Shown: positions 8,148 to 17,678 of the stretch, piece after piece
How positions within the stretch are numbered: the stretch's first letter is position 1
Layout: each line of letters opens with the position of its first letter
Assembly (NCBI GenBank): GCA_018889975.1
Contig: CP076546.1
Coordinates: 2,418,001-2,482,000 of the forward strand
Direction of reading: 5' to 3'
Length of the DNA stretch: 64,000 nucleotides
Origin: Bacillus sp. NP157
GTDB lineage: Bacteria > Pseudomonadota > Gammaproteobacteria > Xanthomonadales > Rhodanobacteraceae
Notes under the pieces: generated by a model
Database searches by the model: none
What the model saw: only the letters and a program-made list of their open reading frames with translations
Told to the model about the DNA's origin: nothing
Translations under genes and position numbers: made by a program

Positions 8148-8453
8148 TCAATGAACGGTAAAGACCTTGTCGAACCCGGCGATGCGCAGCGTATTACGCA
8201 GGTCCGCCGATGCATTCACGATGCGAATATCGGCGCGGTCGCCACCGGCGTGCTCCCGCAGCAACATCAACATGCCCAGCGCCGAGCTATCCATGGCCGA
8301 CACCTGCTCAAGGTCCAGCACATAGCTGCGTGCCTGCGCCACGTCACCCAGGCAGGCGTCATGGAATGCGCGGTGGATCGAAAAATCGAAACGCTCGCCC
8401 AGGTGCAGGGTAAGGCAACCCTGCTCGGCGTCGTGGTGGATCGTGATGGACAT
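8148..8453 (-). CDS. STAS-domain protein (anti-sigma-antagonist-like)
   Basis: 101 residues, a single STAS domain. The segment VSAMDSSALGMLMLL carries the DSSxLG phosphorylation site of SpoIIAA-like proteins, with Ser57 as the candidate residue. It is the last gene of the che cluster, 11 nt after the second receptor gene. Partner-switching control of output or receptor function is plausible, but no anti-sigma kinase is in the window. The other STAS protein, at the front of the cluster, lacks this serine pair. Confidence 0.85.
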   Translation of the reverse strand: MSITIHHDAEQGCLTLHLGERFDFSIHRAFHDACLGDVAQARSYVLDLEQVSAMDSSALGMLMLLREHAGGDRADIRIVNASADLRNTLRIAGFDKVFTVH

Positions 8454-8464
8454 ATGCGTTCCCC

Positions 8465-9649
8465 TCAGAACAGGTCGATGTCGCCAGCAGCCATCGACTG
8501 CTGCAGCGCCGGGCCACGCGAACGCAGGCGCGCGCGCTCACGCTGGTCGGCCAGGCGAGCGCGGACGCGCTGCGCACGGGCACCCAGTTCGGCGGCATCG
8601 GCCGGCGCGCAGGCCAGCTCCTCGATGTCGCGCGTGCAATCGGCCGTGATTTCCTGCAGCTCCACCAGGCGCGAACGGGTCTGGTGCAGCAGCTGGCTCA
8701 GGATGTCTTCGAACTGCAGCGAACGGATCGTGGTGGACACGTCGTTGCCCAGGCCACGGTTGATCGAGGCGGCTTCGTCGGCGGCCTTGCTCGTGCGCGC
8801 ATTGGTTTCGGTGATCGTCGACATCATCGTGTCGATGTCACCCTTGGCCTGCAGCGCCACGTTCATGTCCTGCGATGCCATGCGGCCGACCAGCTCGCGC
8901 AGCTGTTCCATCGCGGTGCGCGAACGCTCCACGTGGGTGCCGATCTTTTCGTTGAACTGGTTGCTGTGCTGGGCGAGGTTGCGGATCTCGCCCGCCACCA
9001 CGGCAAAGCCGCGGCCGGATTCACCCGCGCGCGCCGCCTCGATCGCTGCGTTCAGCGCCAGCAGGTTGGTCTCTTCAGCGATCGTGTTCACGTTCTTCAG
9101 CAGCGCGAACACGGCGTCCATTTCCTTCGCCATGCCATCGATGCGGTAGACGATGCGCAGGCTTTCGCGCGAGAGCTGCACGATCAGGCCGACGAAGTGC
9201 TCCAGCAGGCCCGCGGTGCGATCGGCGAAGTCCTGCACCGAGATGCCCTTTCCACCGCTCTCGATGATTTCGCTGAGCAGCTTCTGCTGCTTGCCGGTCT
9301 TCTGCGACAGGCCGTTGAAGCCGCCACCGAGTTCGGCCACGGCGTCGCGGACGAGGTCCAGCGCCTGGTGCAGTTCGCGGCTGGCATGGCCCAGCTCGTC
9401 GACGATGGCGCTGCGGACGTCTTCCATCGCGTCACGCACGGCCTGCGCATCGGCCTGGGCGCTGTTGGTTACGACCAGCTCGACCAGCGGCTCCTCGAAG
9501 CGCGGGCGCAGCGCGATCGCGATCCAGGTCGCCGTGAGCAGGGCCACGACCAGTGGGGCGACCCAACTGGCATGGAACACCAGCACGGCGACCAGCGCGA
9601 TGGCGCTGACCGCGAAGCCGGCGATGCGTTCGTTCTTCGGAATGACCAT
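8465..9649 (-). CDS. Methyl-accepting chemotaxis protein without periplasmic domain
   Basis: 394 residues. Two closely spaced membrane helices at about 10-28 and 30-47 leave no room for a periplasmic sensor. The rest is a cytoplasmic coiled coil with the conserved receptor tip [20 protein letters not shown] near residue 200, which binds CheA and CheW. There is no obvious HAMP domain. The input may come from the membrane, from a cytoplasmic ligand or from the neighbouring STAS protein. The C-terminus is GDIDLF, similar to the GEVELF end of CheD encoded nearby. It starts 18 nt after cheB. Confidence 0.88.
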   Translation of the reverse strand: MVIPKNERIAGFAVSAIALVAVLVFHASWVAPLVVALLTATWIAIALRPRFEEPLVELVVTNSAQADAQAVRDAMEDVRSAIVDELGHASRELHQALDLVRDAVAELGGGFNGLSQKTGKQQKLLSEIIESGGKGISVQDFADRTAGLLEHFVGLIVQLSRESLRIVYRIDGMAKEMDAVFALLKNVNTIAEETNLLALNAAIEAARAGESGRGFAVVAGEIRNLAQHSNQFNEKIGTHVERSRTAMEQLRELVGRMASQDMNVALQAKGDIDTMMSTITETNARTSKAADEAASINRGLGNDVSTTIRSLQFEDILSQLLHQTRSRLVELQEITADCTRDIEELACAPADAAELGARAQRVRARLADQRERARLRSRGPALQQSMAAGDIDLF

Positions 9650-9667
9650 GGGACGTCTCTTCTTCCT

Positions 9668-10798
9668 TCAGGTGCCGACGCGAGCCGCGGCGGCGGGAAT
9701 GGGGGTGTGGGCGAGCGCGAGGAGACGCGCGGCAATCTGGTCCAGCGGCAGCATCTCGGCAGCGGCACCGGCCTTCCAGGCCGCGCCAGGCATGCCCCAG
9801 ACCACGGAGCTCGCTTCGTCCTGCACGAGGGTGTGCGCGCCGGCGTCCTTCAGCTCGCCCAGTCCGCGCGCACCGTCGTCGCCCATGCCGGTCAGCAGGC
9901 AGGCCACGGTGGCGGCGCCGACGCTGGCGGCCATGGAGCGGAACAGCACGTCGACCGACGGCTTGTGCCGGTTCACCGGCGGGCCATCGTGCAGGCGGCA
10001 GACATGGCGTGCACCGTCCCACATCACCAGCAGGTGCTGGCCGCCGGGTGCGATGTACACGTGGCCGGCGTGGATCGGCTGGCCGTCGCGCGCCTCGGTC
10101 ACCTTCATCGCCGAACACGTGTCCATGCGCGCGGCGAAGGGGCCACTGAAGGCGGCGGGGATATGCTGGGTGATGACGATCGGCGGCGCCGTTGGCGGCA
10201 TCGCCTCGAGCACCACGCGGATCGCCTCGGTGCCGCCGGTGGAGGCGCCGATGGCGATGATCCGCTGCGCGCCACGGCTGCCCGGGGTCTGCGCACGCGG
10301 CAACACCGCGTCGGCCGACAGCCGCGGGGTGACTTCCAGCTTCGACAGCGACAGGTCGACCTTTTCGATCTTCGTCACGGTGGAACGCTCGCGCGGCTTC
10401 GCACCGGCGGCGAGGCGGACCTTCGCGCAGATCTCCGGCGCGTGGTCCATGAAGGTGTTGGCCAGGTCGGCCGCGGGCTTGGTGAAGAAATCCACCGCGC
10501 CCAGTTCCAGCGCGCGCAGGGTGACATCCGCGCCGCGCTCGCTGAGCGTGGAGACCATCACCACCGGCATCGGCCGCAGGCGCATCAGGTTCTCGAGGAA
10601 GGTCAGGCCGTCCATGCGCGGCATCTCGACGTCGAGCGTGAGCACGTCCGGGTTCAGCGCCTTGATCTTCTCGCGCGCTATCAGCGGATCCGGCGCGGTG
10701 CCCACCACCTCGATGCCCGGATCGGACTCGAGCATGGCGGTCAGCACCTTACGAACCAGGGCCGAGTCGTCGACGATGAGGACGCGTACTTTCTGCAT
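9668..10798 (-). CDS. cheB: Chemotaxis protein-glutamate methylesterase/deamidase CheB
   Basis: Removes methyl groups from receptor glutamates and deamidates glutamines. 376 residues. The N-terminal receiver domain starts [16 protein letters not shown] with phospho-acceptor Asp56 in [11 protein letters not shown]. The C-terminal esterase has the nucleophile in [14 protein letters not shown], then [17 protein letters not shown] and the late [10 protein letters not shown] loop. The order fits standard CheB. It follows cheD after an 87-nt gap. Confidence 0.97.
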   Translation of the reverse strand: MQKVRVLIVDDSALVRKVLTAMLESDPGIEVVGTAPDPLIAREKIKALNPDVLTLDVEMPRMDGLTFLENLMRLRPMPVVMVSTLSERGADVTLRALELGAVDFFTKPAADLANTFMDHAPEICAKVRLAAGAKPRERSTVTKIEKVDLSLSKLEVTPRLSADAVLPRAQTPGSRGAQRIIAIGASTGGTEAIRVVLEAMPPTAPPIVITQHIPAAFSGPFAARMDTCSAMKVTEARDGQPIHAGHVYIAPGGQHLLVMWDGARHVCRLHDGPPVNRHKPSVDVLFRSMAASVGAATVACLLTGMGDDGARGLGELKDAGAHTLVQDEASSVVWGMPGAAWKAGAAAEMLPLDQIAARLLALAHTPIPAAAARVGT

Positions 10799-10885
10799 GG
10801 GGACCAGGAACTCGGGTGGCGGGACATCCTTGTCGGCGAACCGACCGGACTGCGAACGGGTGGCGAAGCGGGCTGGCGACGGGCG

Positions 10886-11548
10886 TCAGAACAGCTCGAC
10901 CTCTCCCTTTATCGGATCGTTTTCCAATCGCTTGAGGTAACGCTTCTCGCGATCGGCCAGGTGGTTGTCGTGGGTGGAGCGCAACTGGCGCACGCGGACC
11001 TTGCCGCTCACCGGGAAAAACTGCACGTGGCGCGGGTAGATGTCGCCGACGTCGGCCGCGCACAGGCGCAGCTGTTCGGTCGCGATATAGCGCTGGACGA
11101 AGGCGATGTTGCGCTGGCCGATGTCGGTCATCGTCTGCAGCACGCGGCCACCGCCGAAGATTTTCACTTCCAGGTCTTCGCGCCGACCGCCCGCCTTCAT
11201 GATCGTATTGATCAGCTGCTCCATGGCGTCGTTGCCATAGCGCGCCGCGCGGCCCACCGTGGAACCCCAGCTATCGCGGTCGTTGTTCGCCGGCTCGGGA
11301 AGCATGAAGTGGTTCATCCCACCGATGCGGCGGCGCGTATCGCGCACGCAGGCCGACACGCACGAACCCAGCACCGTGGAGATCATCTCTTCCTGGATGC
11401 TGACGTAATACTCGCCCGGCAGGATCTTCACCGTGACCACTTCCTGGGCAGGATCCCAGAAGCGGCGGACGTGCTCGAAACCCGGCAGGACGCCCTTCGG
11501 GTCGAAACCGGCGAAGGTGCGCGGCTGCGCGACGAACGTGTCGCTCAT
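10886..11548 (-). CDS. cheD: Chemoreceptor glutamine deamidase CheD
   Basis: Deamidates receptor glutamines so that CheR can methylate them. 220 residues, longer than many CheD proteins (about 160) because of an N-terminal extension and a basic tail. The catalytic Cys is in STVLGSCVSACVRD and the catalytic His in GGMNHFMLPE. FGGG and the NIAFVQRYI segment follow as in the family. The C-terminus is GEVELF. Its ATG overlaps the cheR stop (ATGA, 11545-11548), so the two are probably translationally coupled. Confidence 0.96.
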   Translation of the reverse strand: MSDTFVAQPRTFAGFDPKGVLPGFEHVRRFWDPAQEVVTVKILPGEYYVSIQEEMISTVLGSCVSACVRDTRRRIGGMNHFMLPEPANNDRDSWGSTVGRAARYGNDAMEQLINTIMKAGGRREDLEVKIFGGGRVLQTMTDIGQRNIAFVQRYIATEQLRLCAADVGDIYPRHVQFFPVSGKVRVRQLRSTHDNHLADREKRYLKRLENDPIKGEVELF

Positions 11549-12423
11549 GAACGTTTCCGGTAGACCGTGCGGCCGATCAGGTCGAAGTCCTCGGACAGTC
11601 CGTACATGGACTCCGAATGACCGAGGAACAGGTAACCGCGGCTTTCCAGCATGCCGGCGTATCTAGCGAACAGGCGCTGCTTCGTCGGCTTGTCGAAATA
11701 GATGACGACGTTGCGGCAGAAGATGGCGTCGAACTTGCCCTGCATGGGCCAGTCGTGGAGCAGGTTGAGCGGCTGGATGGTGACCAGTTCGCGCAGGCGC
11801 GGATGCACCTGGACGTAGCCGTCGTAGGCGCCTTCGCCTCGCAGGAACCAGCGGCGACGGCGCGCATCGTCCACGCCGCCCAGCCGGTCGACCGGGTAGA
11901 CGCCCTTGCGCGCGGCCTCGAGGGCCTGCGGCGACAGGTCGGTGGCGAGAATCTTCGCGTCGATGTTGGCGCCGATGCGTTCGATCGCCTCGGCCAGCAC
12001 CATCGCGATGGCGTACGGCTCTTCGCCCGTGGAGCAACCGGCGGACCAGATGCGCAGGCGACCGCCGTGCTTTTTCTTCTCGTCCAGCCAGCGCGGCAAC
12101 AGCTCGTTGATGAGCATGTCGTAGTGGTGCATCTCGCGGAAGAACGAGGTGACGTTGGTGCTGATGCAGCTGGCCAGTTCGCCCAGCTCGGACTCGGGGT
12201 CGCGGTGCAGGAGCTCGCAATACGCCGGGAAGCCCGACAGGTTCAACGCGCGCAGGCGACGCAGCAGGCGCCCCTGCACGAGCTGGCGCTTGTGCTCGCC
12301 CAGCGAGATGCCGCAATGCTGCAGCACGAACTCACGCAGGAACGCGAACTCCTTCTCACCGAGGTTCGGCCCGGTCGCGCCCGCCAGCACGACGGCATCG
12401 CCGTTGTTGACGAGCGCATTCAC
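11545..12423 (-). CDS. cheR: Chemotaxis protein methyltransferase CheR
   Basis: SAM-dependent methylation of receptor glutamates. 292 residues. The N-terminal helical domain contains FLREFVLQHCGISLGEHKRQ. The SAM site is WSAGCSTGEEPYAIAMVL near 125, and FCRNVVIYFDKPTKQRL is the conserved late motif. It sits between a receptor with a CheR-docking tail and cheD, with 3 nt between the mcp stop and its own start. Confidence 0.97.
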   Translation of the reverse strand: MNALVNNGDAVVLAGATGPNLGEKEFAFLREFVLQHCGISLGEHKRQLVQGRLLRRLRALNLSGFPAYCELLHRDPESELGELASCISTNVTSFFREMHHYDMLINELLPRWLDEKKKHGGRLRIWSAGCSTGEEPYAIAMVLAEAIERIGANIDAKILATDLSPQALEAARKGVYPVDRLGGVDDARRRRWFLRGEGAYDGYVQVHPRLRELVTIQPLNLLHDWPMQGKFDAIFCRNVVIYFDKPTKQRLFARYAGMLESRGYLFLGHSESMYGLSEDFDLIGRTVYRKRS

Positions 12424-12426
12424 CGA

Positions 12427-14136
12427 TCAGAACTCCTTCCACACGCCTGCGTCGGCGGCCGATTCGGCCGGACGCTGGGTACGCTGCGCCGGCTGGCTGC
12501 GCACGGAGGCGAACACGGTTTCCATCTCGTCGCGGGTCGGGTCCTTGCGGGCCGCCTTGACGGTGCTGGCGGCCTGGCCGCTCACCTGGAAGAACGACAC
12601 CTGGCGGCTGAGTTCGCTGGCCTGCTCGTGCATGGCACGGGCGGCGGCGGCGGACTCTTCCACGAGGGCGGCGTTCTGCTGGGTCATTTCGTCCATCTGC
12701 AGCACGGCGTGGTTGACCTGGTCGATACCCGACGACTGCTCGGAGCTGGCAGCGGCGATCTCGGCCACGATATCCGTCACCTTCTTCACGCTTTCCACGA
12801 TTTCGGCCAGCGCCTTGCCCGACTGGTCGACCAGCTCGGAACCGGCCTTCACCTTGTTCGCGCTGTCGTTGATGAGCGCCTTGATTTCCTTCGCGGCATT
12901 CGCCGAACGACCGGCCAGGTTACGCACTTCGGTGGCGACCACGGCAAAGCCGCGGCCCTGCTCGCCGGCGCGCGCCGCTTCCACCGCGGCGTTCAGCGCC
13001 AGCAGGTTGGTCTGGAACGCGATCTCGTCGATCAGGCTGACGATGTCGGAAATCTTCTTCGAGGAGCTGTTGATCTCGCGCATGGCGACGACGGTCTGGG
13101 CGACCACTTCACCGCCCTTCTCCGCCTGTTCGCGTGCACCGCGGGCCAGCTGGTTGGCGTGGCTGGCGTTCTCGGCGTTCTGCTTCACGGTGGAGGTCAT
13201 CTCCTCCATCGACGAAGCGGTTTCTTCCAGGCTCGATGCCTGTTCCTGCGTGCGCTGCGAGAGGTCGTCGTTGCCGCGCGAGATCTGCTGCGCGGCGGTG
13301 CTGACCGAGCCGGAGCCGTGGCGCACTTCGGAAACGATCGCCGCGAGGCGCTCGTCCATCGCCTTGAAGGCCGACTGCAGCTGACCGAGTTCGTCGCTGC
13401 GGGTCACCTTGATGTCGTGGCCGAGCTTGCCTTCGGCAATCTGGTGGGCGACGGCGACGGTCTTGTTGAGCGTGGCGATGATTGAGCGAACGACCACCAC
13501 GGCGATGATCAGGCAGATGATCAGGCCCAGCGACAGCGAGGCGATCGACACGGCGCGGATCGTCTTGTACTGCGCGGTCTGCGCGGCGTAGATCGAGGCG
13601 GCCTCGTCACGCTTGGCCTGGATCAGCGAACGCAGCTTTTCCTGGCGATCCATCAGCAGCGGGCGCACCGACAGCTCGAGCACGTCGGTCGCGCCATCGT
13701 CGCCCTGCTTCAGGGCATCGACCATGTCGTTCTTGGCCTGGGCGTAGTCGTCGTTGGTCGCCTGCCACTTGTCGTACAGCTTCTTGATGTCGGCCGACAT
13801 CGGGATCTTCACGAAGTCAGCTTTCAGCTGGTTCATTTCAGCCTGGTACTTCTCGAACTCGGCCAGCTTCTGCTTGACCTGGTCGGCTTCCTTGACCTTG
13901 GTCGCCGCTTCGCCCAGCACCACGAAGGACATCAGTGCGTCGGTGTTGACGCGGCTCAGCATCTCCGAGGGAGCGACTTCTTCCTCATAGATCTTGCGCA
14001 TGCCTTCGTTCTGGAAGTACAGCGCGCCCAGGCCGATCGCGGCACCGCCCAGCAGCATCACCGTGAGCAGGCCGAGCACGCCGTACAGGCGACCGCGGAC
14101 CGTCAGGGCAGGAATCTTCAACTTCAACTTCTTCAT
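12427..14136 (-). CDS. Methyl-accepting chemotaxis protein with 4-helix-bundle sensor and WxxF tail
   Basis: 569 residues. A membrane helix at about 20-42, a periplasmic helical bundle at about 43-200 (4HB_MCP type, charged and Lys/Gln-rich), a second membrane helix near 200-222, a HAMP domain, then the signalling coiled coil with tip [20 protein letters not shown]. Methylation-type helices lie on both sides. The last five residues, VWKEF, match the W..F pentapeptide that tethers CheR and CheB in Tar-like receptors. It lies between cheW and cheR. Confidence 0.96.
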   Translation of the reverse strand: MKKLKLKIPALTVRGRLYGVLGLLTVMLLGGAAIGLGALYFQNEGMRKIYEEEVAPSEMLSRVNTDALMSFVVLGEAATKVKEADQVKQKLAEFEKYQAEMNQLKADFVKIPMSADIKKLYDKWQATNDDYAQAKNDMVDALKQGDDGATDVLELSVRPLLMDRQEKLRSLIQAKRDEAASIYAAQTAQYKTIRAVSIASLSLGLIICLIIAVVVVRSIIATLNKTVAVAHQIAEGKLGHDIKVTRSDELGQLQSAFKAMDERLAAIVSEVRHGSGSVSTAAQQISRGNDDLSQRTQEQASSLEETASSMEEMTSTVKQNAENASHANQLARGAREQAEKGGEVVAQTVVAMREINSSSKKISDIVSLIDEIAFQTNLLALNAAVEAARAGEQGRGFAVVATEVRNLAGRSANAAKEIKALINDSANKVKAGSELVDQSGKALAEIVESVKKVTDIVAEIAAASSEQSSGIDQVNHAVLQMDEMTQQNAALVEESAAAARAMHEQASELSRQVSFFQVSGQAASTVKAARKDPTRDEMETVFASVRSQPAQRTQRPAESAADAGVWKEF

Positions 14137-14169
14137 CTTGGTTCCAAGTCGAAAAATGCGATGGCGGGC

Positions 14170-14682
14170 TCAGGCGACCGCTTTGGCGTCAGGCGAAGCC
14201 AGCGCGGCTTCAAGCATCTGGGCATCGTGCGGCTGCAGCAGCCGGTCGACATCCAGCAGGAGGACCATGCGCTCGCCGGCCGAGGTCAGGCCCTTGAGGT
14301 ATTCGGTGTCGACGGTGGTGCCCATGTCGGGCACCGGGCGGATGCTGCCCGCCTCGACGTCGACCACGTCGGAGACGGCATCGACCACCACGCCGAACTG
14401 GCGGCCGGCGACCATGACGATCACGCAGACGGTGGTGGCGGTGTATTCCTCGCGGCTCAGGCCGAAGCGCAGGCGCAGGTCGAGCACGGGGACGATGGCG
14501 CCACGCAGGTTCAGCACGCCGAGCACGTAGGACGGTGCCTGGGGGATGCGGGTGACGGGGGTCCAGCCGCGGATTTCGCGAACGGCGAGGATATCGACGC
14601 CGTATTCCTCATGACCGAGGTTCACGGTGAGGTACTGCGCGGCTTCTTCGGCCACGACGGCGGTGCTGGCTGGCTGGTTCAT
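14170..14682 (-). CDS. cheW: Chemotaxis coupling protein CheW
   Basis: Couples receptors to CheA. 170 residues. Typical CheW signatures are LGHEEYGVDILAVREIRGW, TRIPQAPSYVLGVLNLRGAI and VPVLDLRLRFGL, then VVVDAVSDVVDVEAGSIRPV. It follows cheA after a 142-nt gap that carries a REP-like repeat, which may lower or separate downstream expression. Confidence 0.97.
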   Translation of the reverse strand: MNQPASTAVVAEEAAQYLTVNLGHEEYGVDILAVREIRGWTPVTRIPQAPSYVLGVLNLRGAIVPVLDLRLRFGLSREEYTATTVCVIVMVAGRQFGVVVDAVSDVVDVEAGSIRPVPDMGTTVDTEYLKGLTSAGERMVLLLDVDRLLQPHDAQMLEAALASPDAKAVA

Positions 14683-14784
14683 GTTGTTCCCACTACGGAT
14701 CGGACGGTGGTGCGATACCCCTCATGGGAGTATCGGCCGACCTGCAGGGACCTTGAGCCCGTTCTTGCGCAAAAACGGCGCCCC

Positions 14785-14807
14785 TGTAGGAGCGCGCCTG
14801 CGCGCGA
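14785..14807 (+). repeat. REP-like repeat, copy 3
   Basis: A full match to the 23-bp repeat, in the cheA-cheW gap. Confidence 0.8.
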
Positions 14808-14824
14808 CCCCAGGACCCGCTTCC

Positions 14825-16810
14825 TCAAGCCGCCCGACGCCGCCCCTGCAGCCGCACCAACCCGGCCACGTCCGCAATCAACGCCACCGACCCATTGGCC
14901 AGGATGGTCGCCCCGGAGATGCCCGCCACGCGGCGGTAGTTGGCTTCCAGCGACTTCACCACGGCCTGCTGCTGGCCGATCAGCTCGTCGACGAACAGCC
15001 CGATGCGGGTGCCCTCGCCTTCCACCACGATGACGATGCCGTCGCCGACGGCCAGGCGGGTGCCGCTGCAGCCGAACATGTCGTAGAGGCGGACGATCGG
15101 CAGCCAGTCGTCACGGAAGCGGAACAGCTCGCCGCCACCGACCACGCTGCGCACCGCGTCGGCCTTCACCTGCACCGATTCCACGATGGATACCAGCGGC
15201 ACGATGTAGGTCTCTTCGCCCACGGCGGCGGTGAGGCCGTCGATGATCGCGAGGGTGAGCGGCAGCGTGATGGTGAACGTGGTCCCGCGGCCGGCACGGC
15301 TGCTGATCGCCACGCTGCCACCGAGGTCCATCACGTTGCGGCGGACCACGTCCATGCCCACGCCACGACCGGAAAGGTCCGTCGTCGCGGCGGCGGTGGA
15401 GAAGCCCGCTTCGAAAATCAGTTCGGCGACCTGGTCGTCGCTCATGCCATCGCCCGAAGCGATGATGCCGCGCTGCACGGCCTTGGCCACGATCGCGTCG
15501 CGGTTGAGGCCGGCGCCGTCGTCGGCGACCTCGACCACGATGGAGCCGCCACGATGGAAGGCTTCCATGCGCAGCGTTCCGGTGTCGCCCTTGCCCGCGG
15601 CGGTGCGCTTCGCGGGCACTTCCAGGCCATGGTCGATGGCGTTGCGCACGAGATGGACCAGCGGATCGCCGATCTTCTCGAGCACGGTCTTGTCCAGTTC
15701 GGTGCCTTCGCCACGCAGGTCCAGCACCACTTTCTTTTCCAGCTTCTGGGCCAGGTCGCGGACCAGGCGCGGGAAGCGGTTGAACACCGTGCTGATCGGC
15801 AGCATGCGGATGCTCATCACGCTTTCCTGCAGCTCGCGCGTGTGCCGGCCGAGCTGGGCCAGGCCCTGGCGCAGCATTTCGAGCTGCGCGGCATCCTGCA
15901 CGCCGTCGTGGAACTGGCTGAGCATCGACTGGGTGATGACCAGTTCGCCGACGAGATTGATCAGGGTGTCGATCTTCTCGATGCCGACGCGGACCGAACT
16001 GGCCTCGCTGCCGGCACCGACGTCGCGCACCGCGCGCGGTGCAGCGGGTGCCGCCGGCGCAGCGGCCGTCACGGCCGGGGCGACGGGCGCCGGGGCCGCG
16101 ATGCGCGGGGTAATCGTGAGGTCGCAATCGCCGTCGACCCAGTCGAACACAGCGTCGACCGCGGTGCGCTTTGCTCCCGCATCGAGGCGCAGCGTGTACG
16201 CGAGATAGGACGACGACGGATCCATCGCGGCCAGCGGCGGCAGCGCCGACAGGTCGGCGGTGACGCTGAGCGGGCCCATCGAGCCGAGCTCGCGGAACAT
16301 GCGGGCCGGGTCGTTGCCGGTTTTCAGCAGGTAATCGAACGGACGGAAGGCGATGTCCCAGCCTTCGATCGTTTCGGCCGGGGCCGCGGCCTTGACCGCC
16401 GCCACGGGCGCCACCGGGGCGCCGGAGACCATCGCCGAAAGCTCGGCCAGCAGGGCCTGGCTCTCCGCCGTGGCGCCGGGCTGGCCGGCCATCTGCAGGG
16501 ACAGCATGTCGCGGATGATGTCGCCCGAGCGCAGCAAGAGCTCCACCACGGCCTTTTCCATCGGACGGCGGCCGCTACGGACCTCGTCCATCAGGTTTTC
16601 GGCGACGTGCGTGAACGCCGCGACATCGGCAAAGCCGAACGTGGCCGCACCGCCCTTGATCGAATGGGCGGCGCGGAACACGACGTTGATCAGCTCCGGG
16701 TCTTCGGCACCCTCGTCGAGCGCAAGCAGCGCCTGCTCCATGGCGTCGAGGCCATCGAGGCTCTCCTCGTGGAACGCCTTGTGGAATTGCGCCAGATCGA
16801 CTTTGGACAT
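14825..16810 (-). CDS. cheA: Chemotaxis histidine kinase CheA
   Basis: 661 residues. The HPt domain has phospho-His49 in FRAAHSIKGGAATFGF. A middle region (about 165-260, GWDIAFRPFDYLLKTGNDPA) takes the place of an E. coli-type P2 domain and is typical of the other CheA class. Then come an Ala-rich linker, the dimerisation domain (VRVGIEKIDTLINLVGELVI), the ATPase (VRNAIDHGLE, then DDGAGLNRD and GRGVGMDVV), and a C-terminal CheW-like domain (LTAAVGEETYIVPL). It phosphorylates CheY and CheB. Confidence 0.97.
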   Translation of the reverse strand: MSKVDLAQFHKAFHEESLDGLDAMEQALLALDEGAEDPELINVVFRAAHSIKGGAATFGFADVAAFTHVAENLMDEVRSGRRPMEKAVVELLLRSGDIIRDMLSLQMAGQPGATAESQALLAELSAMVSGAPVAPVAAVKAAAPAETIEGWDIAFRPFDYLLKTGNDPARMFRELGSMGPLSVTADLSALPPLAAMDPSSSYLAYTLRLDAGAKRTAVDAVFDWVDGDCDLTITPRIAAPAPVAPAVTAAAPAAPAAPRAVRDVGAGSEASSVRVGIEKIDTLINLVGELVITQSMLSQFHDGVQDAAQLEMLRQGLAQLGRHTRELQESVMSIRMLPISTVFNRFPRLVRDLAQKLEKKVVLDLRGEGTELDKTVLEKIGDPLVHLVRNAIDHGLEVPAKRTAAGKGDTGTLRMEAFHRGGSIVVEVADDGAGLNRDAIVAKAVQRGIIASGDGMSDDQVAELIFEAGFSTAAATTDLSGRGVGMDVVRRNVMDLGGSVAISSRAGRGTTFTITLPLTLAIIDGLTAAVGEETYIVPLVSIVESVQVKADAVRSVVGGGELFRFRDDWLPIVRLYDMFGCSGTRLAVGDGIVIVVEGEGTRIGLFVDELIGQQQAVVKSLEANYRRVAGISGATILANGSVALIADVAGLVRLQGRRRAA

Positions 16811-16848
16811 GGGTGGACCTTCGAGTTACCGGAACGTTCTTGGGTGGA

Positions 16849-17211
16849 TCAGCCGAGCACGCGGGCGACGGTCGCCAGCAGCTGGTCGGGGTCGAACGGC
16901 TTGACCAGCCAGCCGGTCGCGCCGGCAGCCTTGCCTTCCATCTTCTTGTTGACGTCGGACTCGGTGGTCAGCATGAGGATCGGCACGCCGCTGTAACCGG
17001 CCATCGTGCGCATCTCGCGCACCATCGAGATACCGTCCATCACCGGCATGTTCACGTCGGCCAGCACCAGGTCGAACTTGTGCACGCCAGCCTGGTCCAG
17101 CGCCGCGCGGCCGTTGTCGGCCTCTTCGACGTCGTGGCCCGCGCCGCGCAGGGTGAAAGCGACCATGCTGCGCATGGAAGCCGAGTCGTCTACCGCAAGA
17201 ATCTTTGCCAT
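16849..17211 (-). CDS. cheY: Chemotaxis response regulator CheY
   Basis: 120-residue stand-alone receiver. Acidic pair Asp8-Asp9, phospho-acceptor Asp52 (LVLADVNMPVMDG), Thr in MLTTESD and Lys in LVKPFDP. It is the expected partner of the adjacent cheA. No cheZ or cheC/X phosphatase is encoded nearby. Confidence 0.95.
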   Translation of the reverse strand: MAKILAVDDSASMRSMVAFTLRGAGHDVEEADNGRAALDQAGVHKFDLVLADVNMPVMDGISMVREMRTMAGYSGVPILMLTTESDVNKKMEGKAAGATGWLVKPFDPDQLLATVARVLG

Positions 17212-17221
17212 CGGTCTACCT

Positions 17222-17539
17222 TCAGTTCACGCCGGCCTGGGCCGGCAGTTCAATCAATGCATTGAGCCCCAACACCGTGACACCACGGCGAAGGCTATCG
17301 CTGGCACCCGTCCAGGCCACCGGCAGGCTGGCCGCGCGGGCATCGCGGCAGAACGCCGCGAGGACCTGCAGGGCCGCCGTGTCGACCTGCGCCACCGCGG
17401 CGCCGTCCAGCTGGACGGCGTTGCCGGCGTTGAGCGCCGCGAGCAGGGTATCGCGCAACAGCGGCGCCGCGCCGATACGCAGGTCCGCTTCCAGCGCCAG
17501 GGGCGCCGGGGTCGCGTCTAGGGAGGTTTTCTTCGCCAT
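17222..17539 (-). CDS. STAS-domain protein at the head of the che cluster
   Basis: 105 residues with one STAS domain (LEADLRIGAAPLLRDTLLAA, then VAQVDTAALQVLAAF). The phosphorylation loop reads DTAAL rather than DSSAL, so it resembles MlaB-like STAS proteins that act without Ser phosphorylation. It is 10 nt upstream of cheY and is the first gene of the cluster as read on the minus strand. Confidence 0.82.
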   Translation of the reverse strand: MAKKTSLDATPAPLALEADLRIGAAPLLRDTLLAALNAGNAVQLDGAAVAQVDTAALQVLAAFCRDARAASLPVAWTGASDSLRRGVTVLGLNALIELPAQAGVN

Positions 17540-17609
17540 CGTCTTACCGTGCCCGGGGGGTCGTTCGGATGGCTTATCGGCGCCGGTGGCGGAACCTTTA
17601 GGGATGCGG

Positions 17610-17672
17610 TCGCGCGCAGGCGCGCTCCTACAGGGGGGTGTGGGGGCCTTGTAGGAGCGCGCCTGCGCGCGA
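17610..17672. repeat. Pair of inverted REP-like repeats (copies 4 and 5)
   Basis: Copy 4 (17610-17632) is inverted and copy 5 (17650-17672) is direct, separated by 17 bp of G-rich sequence. The two could pair into a long hairpin between the first che gene and the queA stop, a BIME-like doublet. Confidence 0.8.
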
Positions 17673-17678
17673 TGGCCG

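Noticed and set aside
8684-11563. Long plus-strand open frame opposite the che genes
   Set aside because: It mirrors the che genes codon by codon, is rich in His, Arg and Gln as antisense frames of GC-rich genes are, and has no start signal or domain. The same holds for the long frames opposite recB and recC (56876-59239, 59674-62721), pheT (47124-49172) and thrS (51896-53632).
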